This document shows, piece by piece, positions 44,491-55,599 of a stretch of DNA of 64,000 nucleotides; position 1 is the stretch's first letter, and every line of letters starts with the position of its first letter. The notes beneath the pieces are model-generated. The model saw nothing but the letters and a program-made list of their open reading frames with translations. It did not search any database and had not been told where the DNA came from. The position numbers were made by a program, and so were the translations under genes. The stretch lies in NCBI RefSeq assembly GCF_023898315.1, contig NC_064621.1:124905521-124969520 (forward strand). Reading direction: 5' to 3'. Origin of the DNA: Schistocerca nitens. Its lineage: Eukaryota > Arthropoda > Insecta > Orthoptera > Acrididae.

Positions 44491-45599
44491 TCGGTGAACT
44501 CTTTGTCTATCAGAGTGATGATCTGCGTAAAGATGGTGGTGTGGGTAAGTGTCGAGTGGGAGAACTGTGTAAACAACAGCGGTGCTCAGGTTCAGGTTAC
44601 CTCGGCCCCTGATAGACAGGCAAGAGATGGGCGGTACCGCTACAGGGAAACACCCATGTGGCGAGGAAGGGTAGGAGCGGCTGGGGGAGGCTTCCTAGTT
44701 AAGGCGCCAGGCGCGCCAGTACTGGTCTAGTACCGCCCTAGTACAGCGCTCGCTTTCCAGTACAGCTCTAGTACTGCTCTAGCACAGCGCTCGCGTTCGC
44801 GACGCTCCGACCGGCCACCAGCCACGGGCTGCCACAGCCAGCCGCAGCCGCAGCCGCAAGCGTGCACAGTGCAGGTAGGACATGGGCCAAGCGCGCGCGC
44901 ACCTGCTGCCGCGCACATCGCCGCCAACAGCTTCCCAGCGTCGCGGCTGCGGCCGGCGCTCAGTTTCGGCTCATCAGCCACCCTGTGAGCACTGGTCGGC
45001 GCATTCACACGCACACTTCTCAGTGCAGGCCAGAGGAGGCCGCCGCAGAGTCATGCCGAGCTTTTCTCGTCATGTGAACCGACTGCTCGTGACAGTGTAT
45101 TCGCCACGGCGCCGGGCTGCATCGGTACTGTTAACACTTTCACGTTACGTGTAAACTCATTCTTTAACTGTTCAGAAAATCTCCTCTGATATTCTAAACG
45201 GTCATACGTTTCTAAACGAATATAATTGTCCATCTGGAAAAGCCATGACTCGTCAATTATTCTTGATTCTTAGTTTTTTTACGAGGACCGGTTTTATTTC
45301 TGGAATGACTTTTTTGTGTTATTAAATAACATATATTGCTGTCTGCTGTCAGTCATTATTTTCCTAAATTTTCTGTGCGACGCGCTTCGGGAAACAATTT
45401 TCCAGTTTTTTTTGTGGCTTTTAAATGTTAAGTTTTACGTTTCCGATGTCTTAAGCTCTGTATTATTTTTGTACAGAAAGAAATCAACTAGAAATCCGCA
45501 GCTAACAATTATTTCCAAATTCACAATTAACTAAGGGAAAAGATACGTCATTAACTGCTGAACTGCACATGTATAATACGTCACAATAATATAAATGTC
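44491..45599. other. GC-rich island (44690-45070), then AT-rich; no gene proven
   Basis: Bases 44690-45070 are strikingly GC- and CpG-rich compared with the surroundings. They hold a short tandem motif, CTAGTACAGCGCTCGC at 44738-44753 and CTAGCACAGCGCTCGC at 44779-44794, and a possible splice donor CAG-GTAGGA at about 44872-44880. Overlapping frames on both strands lack domains. This is the only stretch that resembles a host promoter or first exon, but a retroelement LTR is an equally simple explanation. Confidence 0.3.
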
Positions 45600-45737
45600 A
45601 GTGTATATATCAATCATATTTCTTCTAGTCACTAGTCACTCAGTATCTCCAAGAAACTCTCGGAACTGGCGATGACTGAGTGCATCGGATCTGATATAAT
45701 TAACAACTAAAATAACTGGCTTTAAAACTTCTGACAC

Positions 45738-46252
45738 TTTTTTTTGGTCATCAGTCTACTGACTGGTTTGATGCGGCCCGCCACGAATTCCTTTCCTGTG
45801 CTAACCTCTTCATCTCAAAGTAGCACTTGCAACCTACGTCCTCAATTATTTGCTTGACGTATTCCAATCTCTGTCTTCCTCTACAGTTTCTGCCCTCTAC
45901 AGCTCCCTCTAGTACCATGGAAGTCATTCCCTCATGTCTAAGCAGATGTCCTATCATCCTGTCCCTTCTCCTTATCAGTGTTTTCCACATATTCCTTTCC
46001 TCTCCGATTCTGCGTAGAACCTCCTCATTCCTTACCTTATCAGTCCACCTAATTTTCAACATTCGTATATAGCACCACATCTCAAATGCTTCGATTCTCT
46101 TCTGTTCCGGTTTTCCCACAGTCCATGTTTCACTACCATACAATGCTGTACTCCAGACGTACATCCTCAGAAATTTCTTCCTCAAATTAAGGCCGGTATT
46201 TGATATTAGTAGACTTCTCTTGGCCAGAAATGCCTTTTTTGCCATAGCGAGT
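45738..46252 (-). pseudogene. RTE (family A) 3' fragment inside hAT
   Basis: An uninterrupted frame reads AMAKKAFLAKRSLLI, VWSTALYGSETWTVG, WCYIRMLKIRWTDKV and ends WRAASNQSVD, then a stop and an A-run (T8 on the plus strand at 45739-45746). It is colinear with the last 500 bp of the element at 26.4-29.8 kb and keeps the Lys codon where that copy has TAA. It is 5'-truncated exactly at the hAT junction; only about the last 160 codons are present. No clear target-site duplication was found. Confidence 0.9.
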
Positions 46253-46559
46253 ATAATATATCTAAATGTTTTCCGCACAAAGACTGTTGGTGAATAATGC
46301 AATGCACTACTAATGGTTTTGATCCACCGTCATTTTCTATGGCCTTGGAAAGGAGTGCAACAATACCTTTATTTTACCCACACATGTTTTTGCCACCATC
46401 AGTTGTAATACATTTTAATTTCTGCCACTGAAGATTGTTTTTCTGAACTGCCCTTTCAACTCCTTTAAAAATATCTTCGCCAGTGGTCGTCCCGTGAATA
46501 CTGTGAACATCAAGGAGCTCTTCATACACTTCATAATTTTTGTCAATCCCTCGAATGAA

Positions 46560-46731
46560 ACCACGCCCAGGTTCCCGGGTTCGATTCCCGGCAGGGTCAG
46601 GGATTTTCTCTGCCTCGTGATGACTGGGTGTTGTGTGATGTCCTTAGGTTAGTTAGGTTTAAGTAGTTATAAGTTCTAGGGGACTGATGACCATAGATGT
46701 TAAAGTCCCATAGTGCTCAGAGCCATTTGAA
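46560..46731 (+). mobile_element. SINE with variant tRNA head and family-1 tail
   Basis: The head has B-box GGGTTCGATTCCC followed by GGCAGGGTCAGGGATTTTCT, unlike family 1. From TGTGATGTCCTTAGGTTAG onward it is nearly identical to family 1 up to CCATTTGAACC. Direct repeats CCTCGAAT(G/A)AA flank it (46549-46559 and 46732-46742), lying in hAT coding sequence. It is a different SINE subfamily sharing the same 3' half. Confidence 0.9.
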
Positions 46732-47314
46732 CCTCGAATAAAGGGTAGTACTTGAGCAGTATCTGATACATCTGTTGACTCATCCACGGCCAAAGAGAAC
46801 CCGTCTAAGTCCTGATTTTTGTCACGAAGTTGTGCTAATATATTTTGTGCAGTGTCATCTATTCTTCGAGCCACAGTGTTTGCCGACAAACTTATGTTTT
46901 TAAATAAATTAACTTTTTCTGGGCACATTTCTTCTGCTGTTGCAATAATGCAGTTATTAATTAATTCACCGTCGGTAAATGGCTTACACTGTTTCGCTAC
47001 TAAATGAGCCACACGAAAACTAGCACGAGTTGCTGCATGTTGTTCAGCATTTACTTAAACAACGACTGCTGGGATTTTAGCTGGCGTTTCAAAGACTCAT
47101 ATATTTCTAATCGTTCGCATCCTGTAAACTTGGAGTAATTCTGAGAGTGCTTAGTCTCATAATGACGTTTTAAATTGTGTTCTTTGAAGACTGATATTGC
47201 TTCATTGCAAATAATACACATTGGTTTGTTGCTTGACTCCACCACGAAATATTGACATCCTCATTGCTCTTTAAAAATTCTACATTCACTGTCAACCTTT
47301 CGTTTCTTTTCCAT

Positions 47315-49815
47315 ATTTGTACAGAACTTCACAAAAGATTGTAACCTGAAAATAAAATTGTGCTATTTAATACTAATAAAACTAGGGAGTAGTCTGCCTA
47401 AACAAAATGAAATGAATTTGTTTTTAAGGTACTTTAATTACTAAATTAAATACTCACAATTACACTGTAGTTCCATTAAAAATACAGTGAAAAAATTATC
47501 AAGTCGTGCTACACGTATTTCGATTTTCAGATTTTCCTTGTCTCTTCGAATGCAAACTTTGAATTGTCCCACACTTCGTCGTCTCACCTACTAGTACAGC
47601 GCATAAAACACTAGAAAACTCGTGAGACACTCGCAACATAGACACAATCACGCAACAGAACTATCAAATATATGATCTGGCTCTGTTACTCGCTAAGACT
47701 ACATAACTAAACTTATTGTTGCGCCGCTTGAAATAACAATGCGTTGACATACTCTACCTCTGTTACGCCTTGCGGTAATAGTGTTGCTAACAATGATTTT
47801 GAGATTTTGTGAAGAATGTGCAGTGACATACTTTTTTGTCGGTGAAATTCGCCAGAATAAAATACGCCAGAACAAAATACGCCAGAATTTCGGACAGGTA
47901 CGTCCACCAATCAAAATTATGTAATTAAATGAAAATCGTCGTTCGTGTCAGTGCTAGCTATTCCCACAACCGTAGATTTTTGCGATTTCATCTTTCCTTT
48001 AGCCTTACATTACGTTGATCATGGAGTGCTAGGGTGCTTTAATCCCACTAGGTAGTTCGTGGCCCTTATGACTTCGTGGAGGAGTCAATGTGGCCAGCGG
48101 ACTAAAAAGTTTGTAGACCCCTGTTCTAGTGCCCAAAAACGTATTGTGTGTGGAAACATATAAACGAACATCGTTACTGGCAGCAGGAAAGCTATTTTAT
48201 AACAATATAACAAACACAACCATCGTTACTACAGTCACAGACATTCACGAGCTGTTTGTAATGGGTAAAATAAAACAAAGTTGAATGATCGGTTTATAAT
48301 ATTATGGTTCAAAAGAAGAACTTAATGTCTTTAAGCTGGTAAATTAAACTCGTTGTTATTGAACTAGTGTGTGTAGTCCCCCTGTCTGTATGTCTGGGAA
48401 GGACAATATCAATTTCCACAGCGACGTCGACTACTCCCAAAACGTATGTAATTTCGGACACGTAAACAAGTTACTCTCGTGGTGTAGAAGCAGTTGCCAA
48501 CTGCGACGGTCGCCTGTAAAATTCTTTAAATGTAAGAGAAAGAAAACTCCTATAGGATCTTCTCGAATTGGGATACTGCCATTCGCATGTGGTCATTCGA
48601 TGATTGCCTGCGAGTGAAATTAGATCGTTTTAGCAGAAAAAACTTTCTCTGCTTTTGACCGCGTTATTGAAGCAGGTTCTACATCGACCACCAGGTGGGC
48701 GAAGTCCTATACAAGCTTGTCGTACATTACAGTTATCACAGAATCTCTTGTTCAAAAATAAATAAGCGAAATTACCTTTGAAATGCACCAGACTGGGTTA
48801 TGACTGTTACTAATCTCCACATTTAACGTTACATATCGTTTGTGAATCTCAAAAAACACAAATTATACAATATGATGGCTAACAATGACTGTTTCATTGG
48901 ACACACTTCATACACGTCCTCTCGTTATCCTCTGTCGCAACCAAGTCAGGTCACTTACAAATTTTCTTACATTTCTTCGCTTGCCATGGAGCAACGTTAG
49001 TCAAGGAATAAATATTTTGCTTGCGCAGACGAAACGCAGCGCCTCGCGATATATATAAACTTTGAACCAATATCTTTAGCAAGGTCGTTGATCGTCACCC
49101 CTAACCGGCAGTATGGGCGGAGGACTATTATAAGTCTAAGTGCCAACTGTGATCTGATGCGATCCTCAGCCACCACTGCAACTTGAAAACCCTTCCAATC
49201 CCGCGCTACGTGGCAGAGCAACACTTTACCGCAGTCACGAAAAAAAGAATTACAAATATTAATTATAAACATTTCATTGTGTTCGTATCGTATGTATAAG
49301 GCAACTAAAATTTAATTTTTCTCGTCTTTTTAATTCCTCTGTTTGGTTGTATGGATCATTGCCACAGCCATCTGCAACAAAATAAACAATATTTGCTGTA
49401 GACGACATCTGAAATCGGTCATTGTAAGAACAAAACTAGTGGTGGGATTCAGCAATAATAGAAGACGAAATAATTATTTTTTTTTTACTTCTCGTCGACG
49501 TCACTCGTCACAGGCATACTATTGTGAAACTGATTCACGACTGCGTATAACAACCAATGATGCGGAAGGAAATTTATCCTTACAATTTCTGTGAAGACAT
49601 AGGGCTCTTATTTCAACAGTTGCACACACATTTAACATTCTACATATTGTTTCTTTCATTAGAAAATGAAGCCAAAAATTAAATTAGCTCCCACGTTCAA
49701 CAGGGCATCGAAGGCTTGAGACATAGCCATGAGACCTCTAGAAAGTAAGTATTTATTGTTACATTGTTCAGGGCGTTAAATTAATTCTCCATGTTAGACT
49801 TTAATTTCGGCTAAA

Positions 49816-49817
<2 letters not shown>
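47315..49817. other. Unassigned stretch
   Basis: No gene recognised. A small tandem repeat lies at 47849-47895 (CGCCAGAA(T/C)AAAATA, about 16-bp unit, three copies). Short frames (48369-48617 plus, 48997-49272 minus) have no motif. Confidence 0.4.

Positions 49818-49886
<69 letters not shown>
49818..49886. repeat. (TA)n microsatellite
   Basis: 69 bp of alternating TA, directly at the Helitron 5' boundary; a shorter TA tract follows the Helitron 3' end at 55051-55066. Confidence 0.97.
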
Positions 49887-49889
<3 letters not shown>

Positions 49890-49921
49890 CTACTGTACGT
49901 GTGTATGTCGCTGAACTCCTC

Positions 49922-50146
49922 CTAAACGGCTGGACCGATTTGAATGAATTTTTTTGTATGCGTTTGGGTGGCCCTTGATGGTTTAGATTCACAAATCAGC
50001 CCGGCAGATGGCGCTGCAGTAGGTATCTAGCTTATTTATCTATACTGCAACTAAACGGCTGGATCGACTTGAATGAATCTTTGTGTATGCATTCAAGTGG
50101 GGGTCTGGAAAATTTACATTCTTAAATCAGCACGGTAGGTGGCGTT
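49922..50146 (+). repeat. Tandem duplication in Helitron 5' region
   Basis: CTAAACGGCTGGA(C/T)CGA begins at about 49924 and again at about 50050. Each copy runs through TGAATGAAT, AAATCAGC and GG(C/T)GGCG(C/T)TGCA. The unit is about 125-130 bp with moderate divergence. It precedes the coding region. Confidence 0.75.
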
Positions 50147-50367
50147 GCATTTTTGTACGCAATATTGAGCGTATTATATTCAGATATAAGTTACGTGCAT
50201 AGGATTTCGTTCATTTTTCGACATTTTAAGTTGAGTGTATTGTATTACGAGTGTTTCAGTATTTTGACATTTTAATTTTTTTGTACGGTGTCTTTTGATA
50301 CTTCAGGTGTCGCATTTCAGTGAATATTAAGTGTATTATATTCAATATAAGTTACGTACATAAAACA

Positions 50368-51114
50368 GTGCCACGTCTTCGTGGACGAGGAGGAAATATT
50401 GGTCGACGGACTCGGAATTCACAATTAGTCCAGAACCGTCGGTTAAATAGATCGGCAGAAGATCAATTGACGGACAATGAAAATTTAAGGAACTAGGTTG
50501 CAATCAGACGTGCTAATGAAAGTCAAGAGCAACGCAACGAACGCCTTCGAGCTAATGCATTGAGGCAAAGACTGGCCCGTCAACGAGTCACCGACACATT
50601 CAGAACACGTGAGCAACAGCGTTTGCAAGTGTATCGCGCATTGACACGTGCATCACTTCATCGCCTTGCGTTTGAATATGAGTCGGACATCGAATATTCG
50701 TCACATTCACAAATTGTAATCGGCGCTATGAAAAAACAATGCCAACATTGTCATGCACTCAAATACAAAGGTGAATCGGCCGGTTTCTGCTGCGTGTCTG
50801 GAAAAGTTGTATTGCCACCATTGAATTCGCCGCCAGAACTATTGAAAACACTATTGGCTGGAGCTACATTTCTATCTAAATTGTTTTTGCGTGAAATTCG
50901 CAAATTCAATTCGTGCTTTCAAACGACATCATTTGGAGCAACAAAAATCGTCCAGAATGAGGATGGTCGCAATTTTCAATCAACGTTTAAGATTCAGGGA
51001 CAAGTGTATCATCAAATTGGTCCTTTAATGCCGATGCCTGATACCGATTCAAAATTTCTGCAAATCTACTTCATGAGTGATGAGGAGCAGCAAATAAACG
51101 CACGCTCCCAGTAA
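50368..51114 (+). pseudogene. Helitron N-terminal region with Cys-rich motif
   Basis: One frame from about 50368 (PRLRGRGGNIGRR) is broken by a TAG at 50494-50496. It continues through an Arg/Gln-rich helix (RANALRQRLARQRV, TREQQRLQVYRALTRASLHRLAFEYES) and then KKQCQHCHALKYKGESAGFCCVSGKV, the zinc-finger-like Cys cluster preceding Helitron Rep domains. LLAGATFLSKLFLREIRKFNSCFQTTSFGA and HQIGPLMPMPDTDSKFLQIYFM follow. It ends at a TAA (51112-51114) that is in frame with the next segment, so these were one protein. Confidence 0.88.
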
Positions 51115-52740
51115 AACCATATCGAGCAGATGGAGGAGCGAGAAATTGTGGGTATTTTAGAACCGTTTTTACAGAATCACAACCAGTTGGTCCAGTTGTT
51201 CAATACCGTTTCAAACAGACTGCAAAACGACAACTATACGATCGTCATCAAAGCAGGCAAAATACCATCTGGGCAGCACGCGGGCCAATATAATTCACCC
51301 ACCATTAATGAAGTTGTTATGATTGGCGACGCATTTCAACGTCGAGATATACGAATCCAACGCAGAGATAACACAGTACATGCGATTGAAGACAGTCATC
51401 GTTCCTACGACGCTTTGCAATATCCATTGATATTTTGGGAGGGAGAAGATGGATATCATTTAAATATCAAACAAAGAAATCCAGCAACAGGTACAATCTA
51501 CACATGTCATTACCTAATATTTTATGCACGATTAATTTCTTTTTGTCTTAATTATATTTTTACTTCGCGGGTGCAGAAACCAGCGAGAAAGTGAGCGCGA
51601 TGAACTTCTACGCATATCGGTTGATGATTCGTGCCAATGAAGACAATAATATTCTACGATGCCGCCAGTTGTATCATCAATATATCGTTGATATGTATGC
51701 TAAAATTGAAAGCGAGCGATTACGATACATCAGGTATAATCAAGCGAAACTTCGAGCTGTGGAATACATTCATTTGCGTGATGCTATTGTTGGTAACGTA
51801 GATGAAATAACTAATATCAACGACATCGGTACTTCATATGTTCTTCCATAATCATATATTGGCAGCCCACGTCATATGCAAGAATATATTCAAGACGCCA
51901 TGACTTTTGTGAGCGCGTACGGACGACCAGATTTGTTCATTACATTAACGTGTAATCCAAAATGGGATGAAATTAAAATTGCGTTATTGCCAGGTCACAC
52001 TGCAGTAAATCGACACGATATCACTGCACGTGTCTTCAGACAAAAGTTAAAATGGTTGATAAACTTGATTATACATTCCTCTGTATTTGGCAAAACACGT
52101 TGCTGGCTGTATTCTGTTAAATGGCAAAAACGAAGTTTGCCACACACGCATATTTTGATTTGGTTGGTTGACAAAATACAGTCTGAAGAAATTGATAAAA
52201 TTGTCTCAGCAGAAATTCCGGATCGGAATATCGATCAAGAATTGTATGAGATTGTTACCGCTAACATGATCCATGGTCCATGCGGTGCCGTGCATGGACA
52301 ATGGAAAATGTACGAAACGTTTTCCAAAAAATTGTATAAATGATAGAATCACTAATATCGATGGTTATCCATTGTATCGTCGTAGAGACACTGACCATGG
52401 CGGTCAACCACATCTATTACGCATGTCAAACGGTACAACAGTTGACATTGACAATCACTGGGTGGACCCCGTATTCACCATTGCTGTGTAAAATCTACAA
52501 AGCACACATTAACATTGATCTCTGCAGTTTGGTCAAGTCCATAAAATATGTATGCAAATATGTCCATAAGGGCAGTAATATGGCTGTATTTGCTGTTCAC
52601 AATGTTAACGAAACCGATGAAATAACACGGCAGCAAATGGGCCGATACATCAGCAGCAATGAAGCAGTTTGGCTTATTTTGGGTTTTCCGATACACGAGA
52701 GACCCTGCTGTTATACATTTGGCCGTGCACCTTGAAAATG
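51115..52740 (+). pseudogene. Helitron Rep (HUH) nuclease region with candidate intron
   Basis: The frame continues from LFNTVSNRLQNDNYTIVIKAGKIP and SYDALQYPLIFWEGEDGYHL to NPAT. An 86-bp candidate intron (51491-51576) separates it from EKVSAMNFYAYRLMIR, CRQLYHQYIVDMYAKIE. A TAA (51849-51851) interrupts before GSPRHMQEYIQDAM, YGRPDLFITLTCNPKW. The two-His motif PHTHILIWL has His codons at 52143 and 52149. After a frameshift near 52285 the DNGKCTKRFP region follows, and YVCKYVHKGSN carries the two Tyr (52547 and 52559) that act as nucleophiles in rolling-circle transposition. Catalytic residues are intact although the frame is not. Confidence 0.9.
51491..51576 (+). other. Candidate 86-bp spliceosomal intron in Helitron Rep
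   Basis: It starts ACAG|GTACAAT and ends GGTGCAG|AAACC, with a pyrimidine- and T-rich stretch before the acceptor. Removing it joins AAT CCA GCA ACA G to AA ACC AGC GAG, restoring one continuous frame NPATETSEKVSAMNFYAYRL that matches the Helitron Rep pattern. Unspliced, the frame terminates at TGA inside exon 2. Confidence 0.6.
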
Positions 52741-54880
52741 GGCAGCGTGTTTATTTCACGGAAGAGAATGCTCTACAACGTGCACCAATTTCCCCAAAAA
52801 TCACATTAACTGAGTTTTTCGAACTGTGCAACCGACATTAATGTATACTGATGTGCCAAGATATTTCACATGGAACAAACAGTCAAAAAAGTGGAAACCA
52901 CGAAAGCGAGGTGTTCCTGTTAAAGGATACCACGACATATTTATGGGAAATACATTAGAGCGGTTATACACAGTCCATCCAAAGCAACGCGAATGTTTCT
53001 TCTTGCGTTTATTGTTCGTTAATGTTCCTGGACCGACGTCCTTCCAATACTTGCGAACAGTCAATGGCATTTTGTACGACACATATTATGATGCGTGTCG
53101 CAAATTACATTTGCTGGAAGATGACAACCATTGGGATATTACACTTGCAGATGCAGCATTTAGTTCCTCTCCTCATCAAATTCGCCAATTATTCGCCATA
53201 TTATTGATGACATGTTTTCCATTTCAAGCTTCTGCCCTCTGGGACAAATATAAAGATTCCATGAGCGATGACATTCTGCATCGCAATCCGATCGCTGATC
53301 AAGATCCCAATATCGATTTATCGCCGGAAATATATAACGAGGCGCTAATAAAGATTCAAGATATTAGCATTCTGATTTCGAATATGCCACTCATTCATTT
53401 TGGTATTCCCTCGCCTAACCGCCCAGCAACAGACAACATTAACAGCGAGATTCAGCGCGAACAACAGTTCAATACGGTCTGTTTAACTACTTTCGTTGAA
53501 AATAATGAGCAACTATTCACTGATGAACAAAAGAATGTATACGAAGGAATTAATTTGCCAATTGCAGCAGAACGAGGTAGATTTTTTTTTTGGACGCACC
53601 AGGTGGCACTGGAAAAACGTTTCTCATCTCACTAATACTTGCGCGCATTCTATCACAAAATCATCTTGCGTTATCAATTGCTTCAACAGGTATTGCAGCC
53701 ACATTGCTTGATGGCGGACGGACTGCACATTCAGCATTCAAGTTGCCGTTGAACATTCACACAAATCCAGATGCAGTGTGCAACATAAAAAAAGCATTCC
53801 GGTATGGCTAAAGTTTTGCAAAAATGCAAAATTATTATCTGGGATGAATGCACTATCGCCCACAAGCATTCACTTGAAGCTCTCGATAGAATGATGAAAG
53901 CTCTAAATAATAACACCAGGCTCTTCGGTGGTGCCTTACTGCTGCTGTCCGGTGATTTTAGACAGACATTGCCGGTCATTCCACGCGTTACATATGCGGA
54001 TGAAATTAACACATGTATAAAACAATCTTATCTATGGCGACATGTCAGTACATTACGTCTTAATACAAATATACGTGTTCAACTGCAAAACGATCCATTG
54101 GCACTATCATTCTCCGAGCAATCACTCGACATTGGAATTGGAACAATACCATTGCATGGAGACACACAATGCATCAAATTGCCAGACAATTTCTGCAACA
54201 TGGTAAATACGAAAGATGCTTTGATTGAAAGCATACTTCCAGATTTAGAAGCTAATTATATTAATCATTCGTGGCTTCGTGAACGAGCTATTTTAGCCGC
54301 AAAAAATATCGATGTTGACGCTATTAACTTCAAAATACAACAGTCATTGCCCGGCAATGAGATATTGTTCAAATCGATCGACACTGTTACCGATCCTGAC
54401 GAAGCAGTCAACTATCCTGTTGAACTTTTGAATTCGCTGGATTACCAGGAATGCCACCACATAACTTGCGATTAAAGATTGGCTCACCTATCATTTTGCT
54501 TCGGAATTTAAATGCATCTAAGCTATGCAACGGTAAAAGTTTAGTAATCAAAAACTTATGGGCAATGTTCTTGAAGCTACAATTTTGAACGGCTAATTTG
54601 AAGGTGAAGTTGTTCTCCTTCCACGAATCCCAATGATCCCTTCAGACTCACCCATTCCATTCAGACGTCTGCAATTTCCAATTCGCTTGGCATTTGCCAT
54701 GACTATTAATAAGTCACAAGGTCAAACAATATTGATTTGTGGGTTGGATCTAGAAAATCTGGTCTTTTCACATGGCCAATTATATGTGGCGTGTTCTCGC
54801 GTTGGAAAACCGTCATTATTCATTTGTGCTCCTCAGAAATTGACTAAAAATATTGTTCATCACCTCGCATTAATATAAAA
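52741..54880 (+). pseudogene. Helitron PIF1-type helicase region
   Basis: From LMYTDVPRYFTWNKQSKKWKPRKRG (52826) to the C-terminus. Helicase motifs: APGGTGKTFL Walker A (GGT codon at 53602), IIWDEC Walker B (Asp codon 53843-53845), LLLSGDFRQTLPVIPR (motif III), and LAFAMTINKSQGQT...GQLYVACSRVGKP near the end (motifs V-VI). Breaks: a T10 homopolymer (53582-53591) puts Walker A out of frame with upstream sequence; a shift near 53805 after KKAFR; a stop after LKLQF near 54585. The helicase unwinds DNA during rolling-circle replication of the element. The ATPase motifs are all readable. Confidence 0.92.
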
Positions 54881-55025
54881 TCAAAGAAACATGATTGATT
54901 ATAACGAATTGTTTTTAGATAAAGTGATGTTTTTTTTTTCAAAATAAAGAATAATGACAGTATTACATTATTTGTCTTTCATTTCACACTTTGTTTAGTA
55001 TCCTAATTGCTTGAAATATCATGCA

Positions 55026-55050
55026 GGACAACGTCTGTCGGGTCCGCTAG
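55026..55050 (+). terminator. Helitron 3' hairpin and CTAG end
   Basis: The stem GGAC/GTCC with an inner GACA/TGTC alternative precedes GCTAG; the next base, T, is target. Such hairpins near the 3' end act as replication terminators in Helitron models. Confidence 0.8.
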
Positions 55051-55066
55051 TATATATATATATATA

Positions 55067-55599
55067 CGAAACGCTTCCTTGTCACCTGCCTCGTCTGAAG
55101 TGAACTACTTATTAGTACACAAAAATCAAGCGTCATCGATGAGCACCTTGTCAACTTGTCTGTAGAGCGTCTTTCGCTATTCCTCCGTGACTTGTCAACA
55201 ATTACAAGTCTCATATATGGAGTTTGATGTTAAATTAAAAGTGCAGCCATTTTTTCGCGCATTGTAAGTCAACAGCACATCTGAATAGTAGTGATCTCGA
55301 GCACTGGTGACCAACTGTGCAGTAATGTGAGTTATATTCTCAGTTGTTCTTCGAATTACGGAGAACGCTACGAGGTCTGATATTGAATCTACCGCGCGGC
55401 CAAAGGCCATGAAGTGTTCCCGCATCAGAAAGCAGCGGCAATCGATTAGCATGTTTATAAACTAGTCAAAAACGTGAATACATTAAACATGTTTTCAAAC
55501 TTTTCCCGTTATTTTTATAACTACTAATAATAACTTCCACAAAAATCAGCGGTGGCCAAGATCTGCGGCTTTATATGGTCTACCTCTAAGTTACTAAGT
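55067..55599. other. No recognised feature
   Basis: Non-coding by inspection; the 85-codon minus frame at 55195-55452 has no motif. Confidence 0.4.

Larger units (their letters stand above)
45600..47314 (-). pseudogene. hAT transposase (GTF2IRD2/ZBED5-like), interrupted by RTE and SINE
   Basis: The minus-strand start MEKKRKVDSECRIF at 47314 has a TGA at 47261-47263. Then come CIICNEAISVFKEHNLKRHYETKH (BED-type zinc finger: C-x2-C...H...H), a frameshift after SLFK, VAKQCKPFTDGELI, SLSANTVARRIDDTAQNI and GFSLAVDESTDVSDTAQVLPFIRG. A SINE interrupts, followed by EVYEELLDVHSIHGTTTGEDIF, CITTDGGKNMCG and VHCIIHQQSLCGK. An RTE insertion then interrupts, and VNYIRSDALSHRQFREFL follows to about 45620. 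The ordered motifs match the hAT transposase core with its Asp residues. It is better preserved than the relic at 36 kb. Confidence 0.85.
49887..55050 (+). mobile_element. Helitron, nearly complete autonomous element
   Basis: A rolling-circle transposon of about 5.2 kb encoding an N-terminal Cys-rich segment, HUH Rep nuclease and PIF1-type helicase in order. The 3' end has GGAC...GTCC (55026-55029 and 55042-55045) as a short terminal hairpin and then CTAG, followed by T, matching the CTRR end and A-T insertion rule. The 5' end lies at or in the TA tract, close to TTCTACTGTACGTGTG; the exact base cannot be fixed because the target is also TA-rich. At least eight stops or shifts inactivate this copy, but the main catalytic motifs remain readable. 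Confidence 0.93.

Noticed and set aside
48997-49272. 91-codon minus-strand frame as a small gene
   Set aside because: No recognisable motif, no conserved context; typical chance length for this window.
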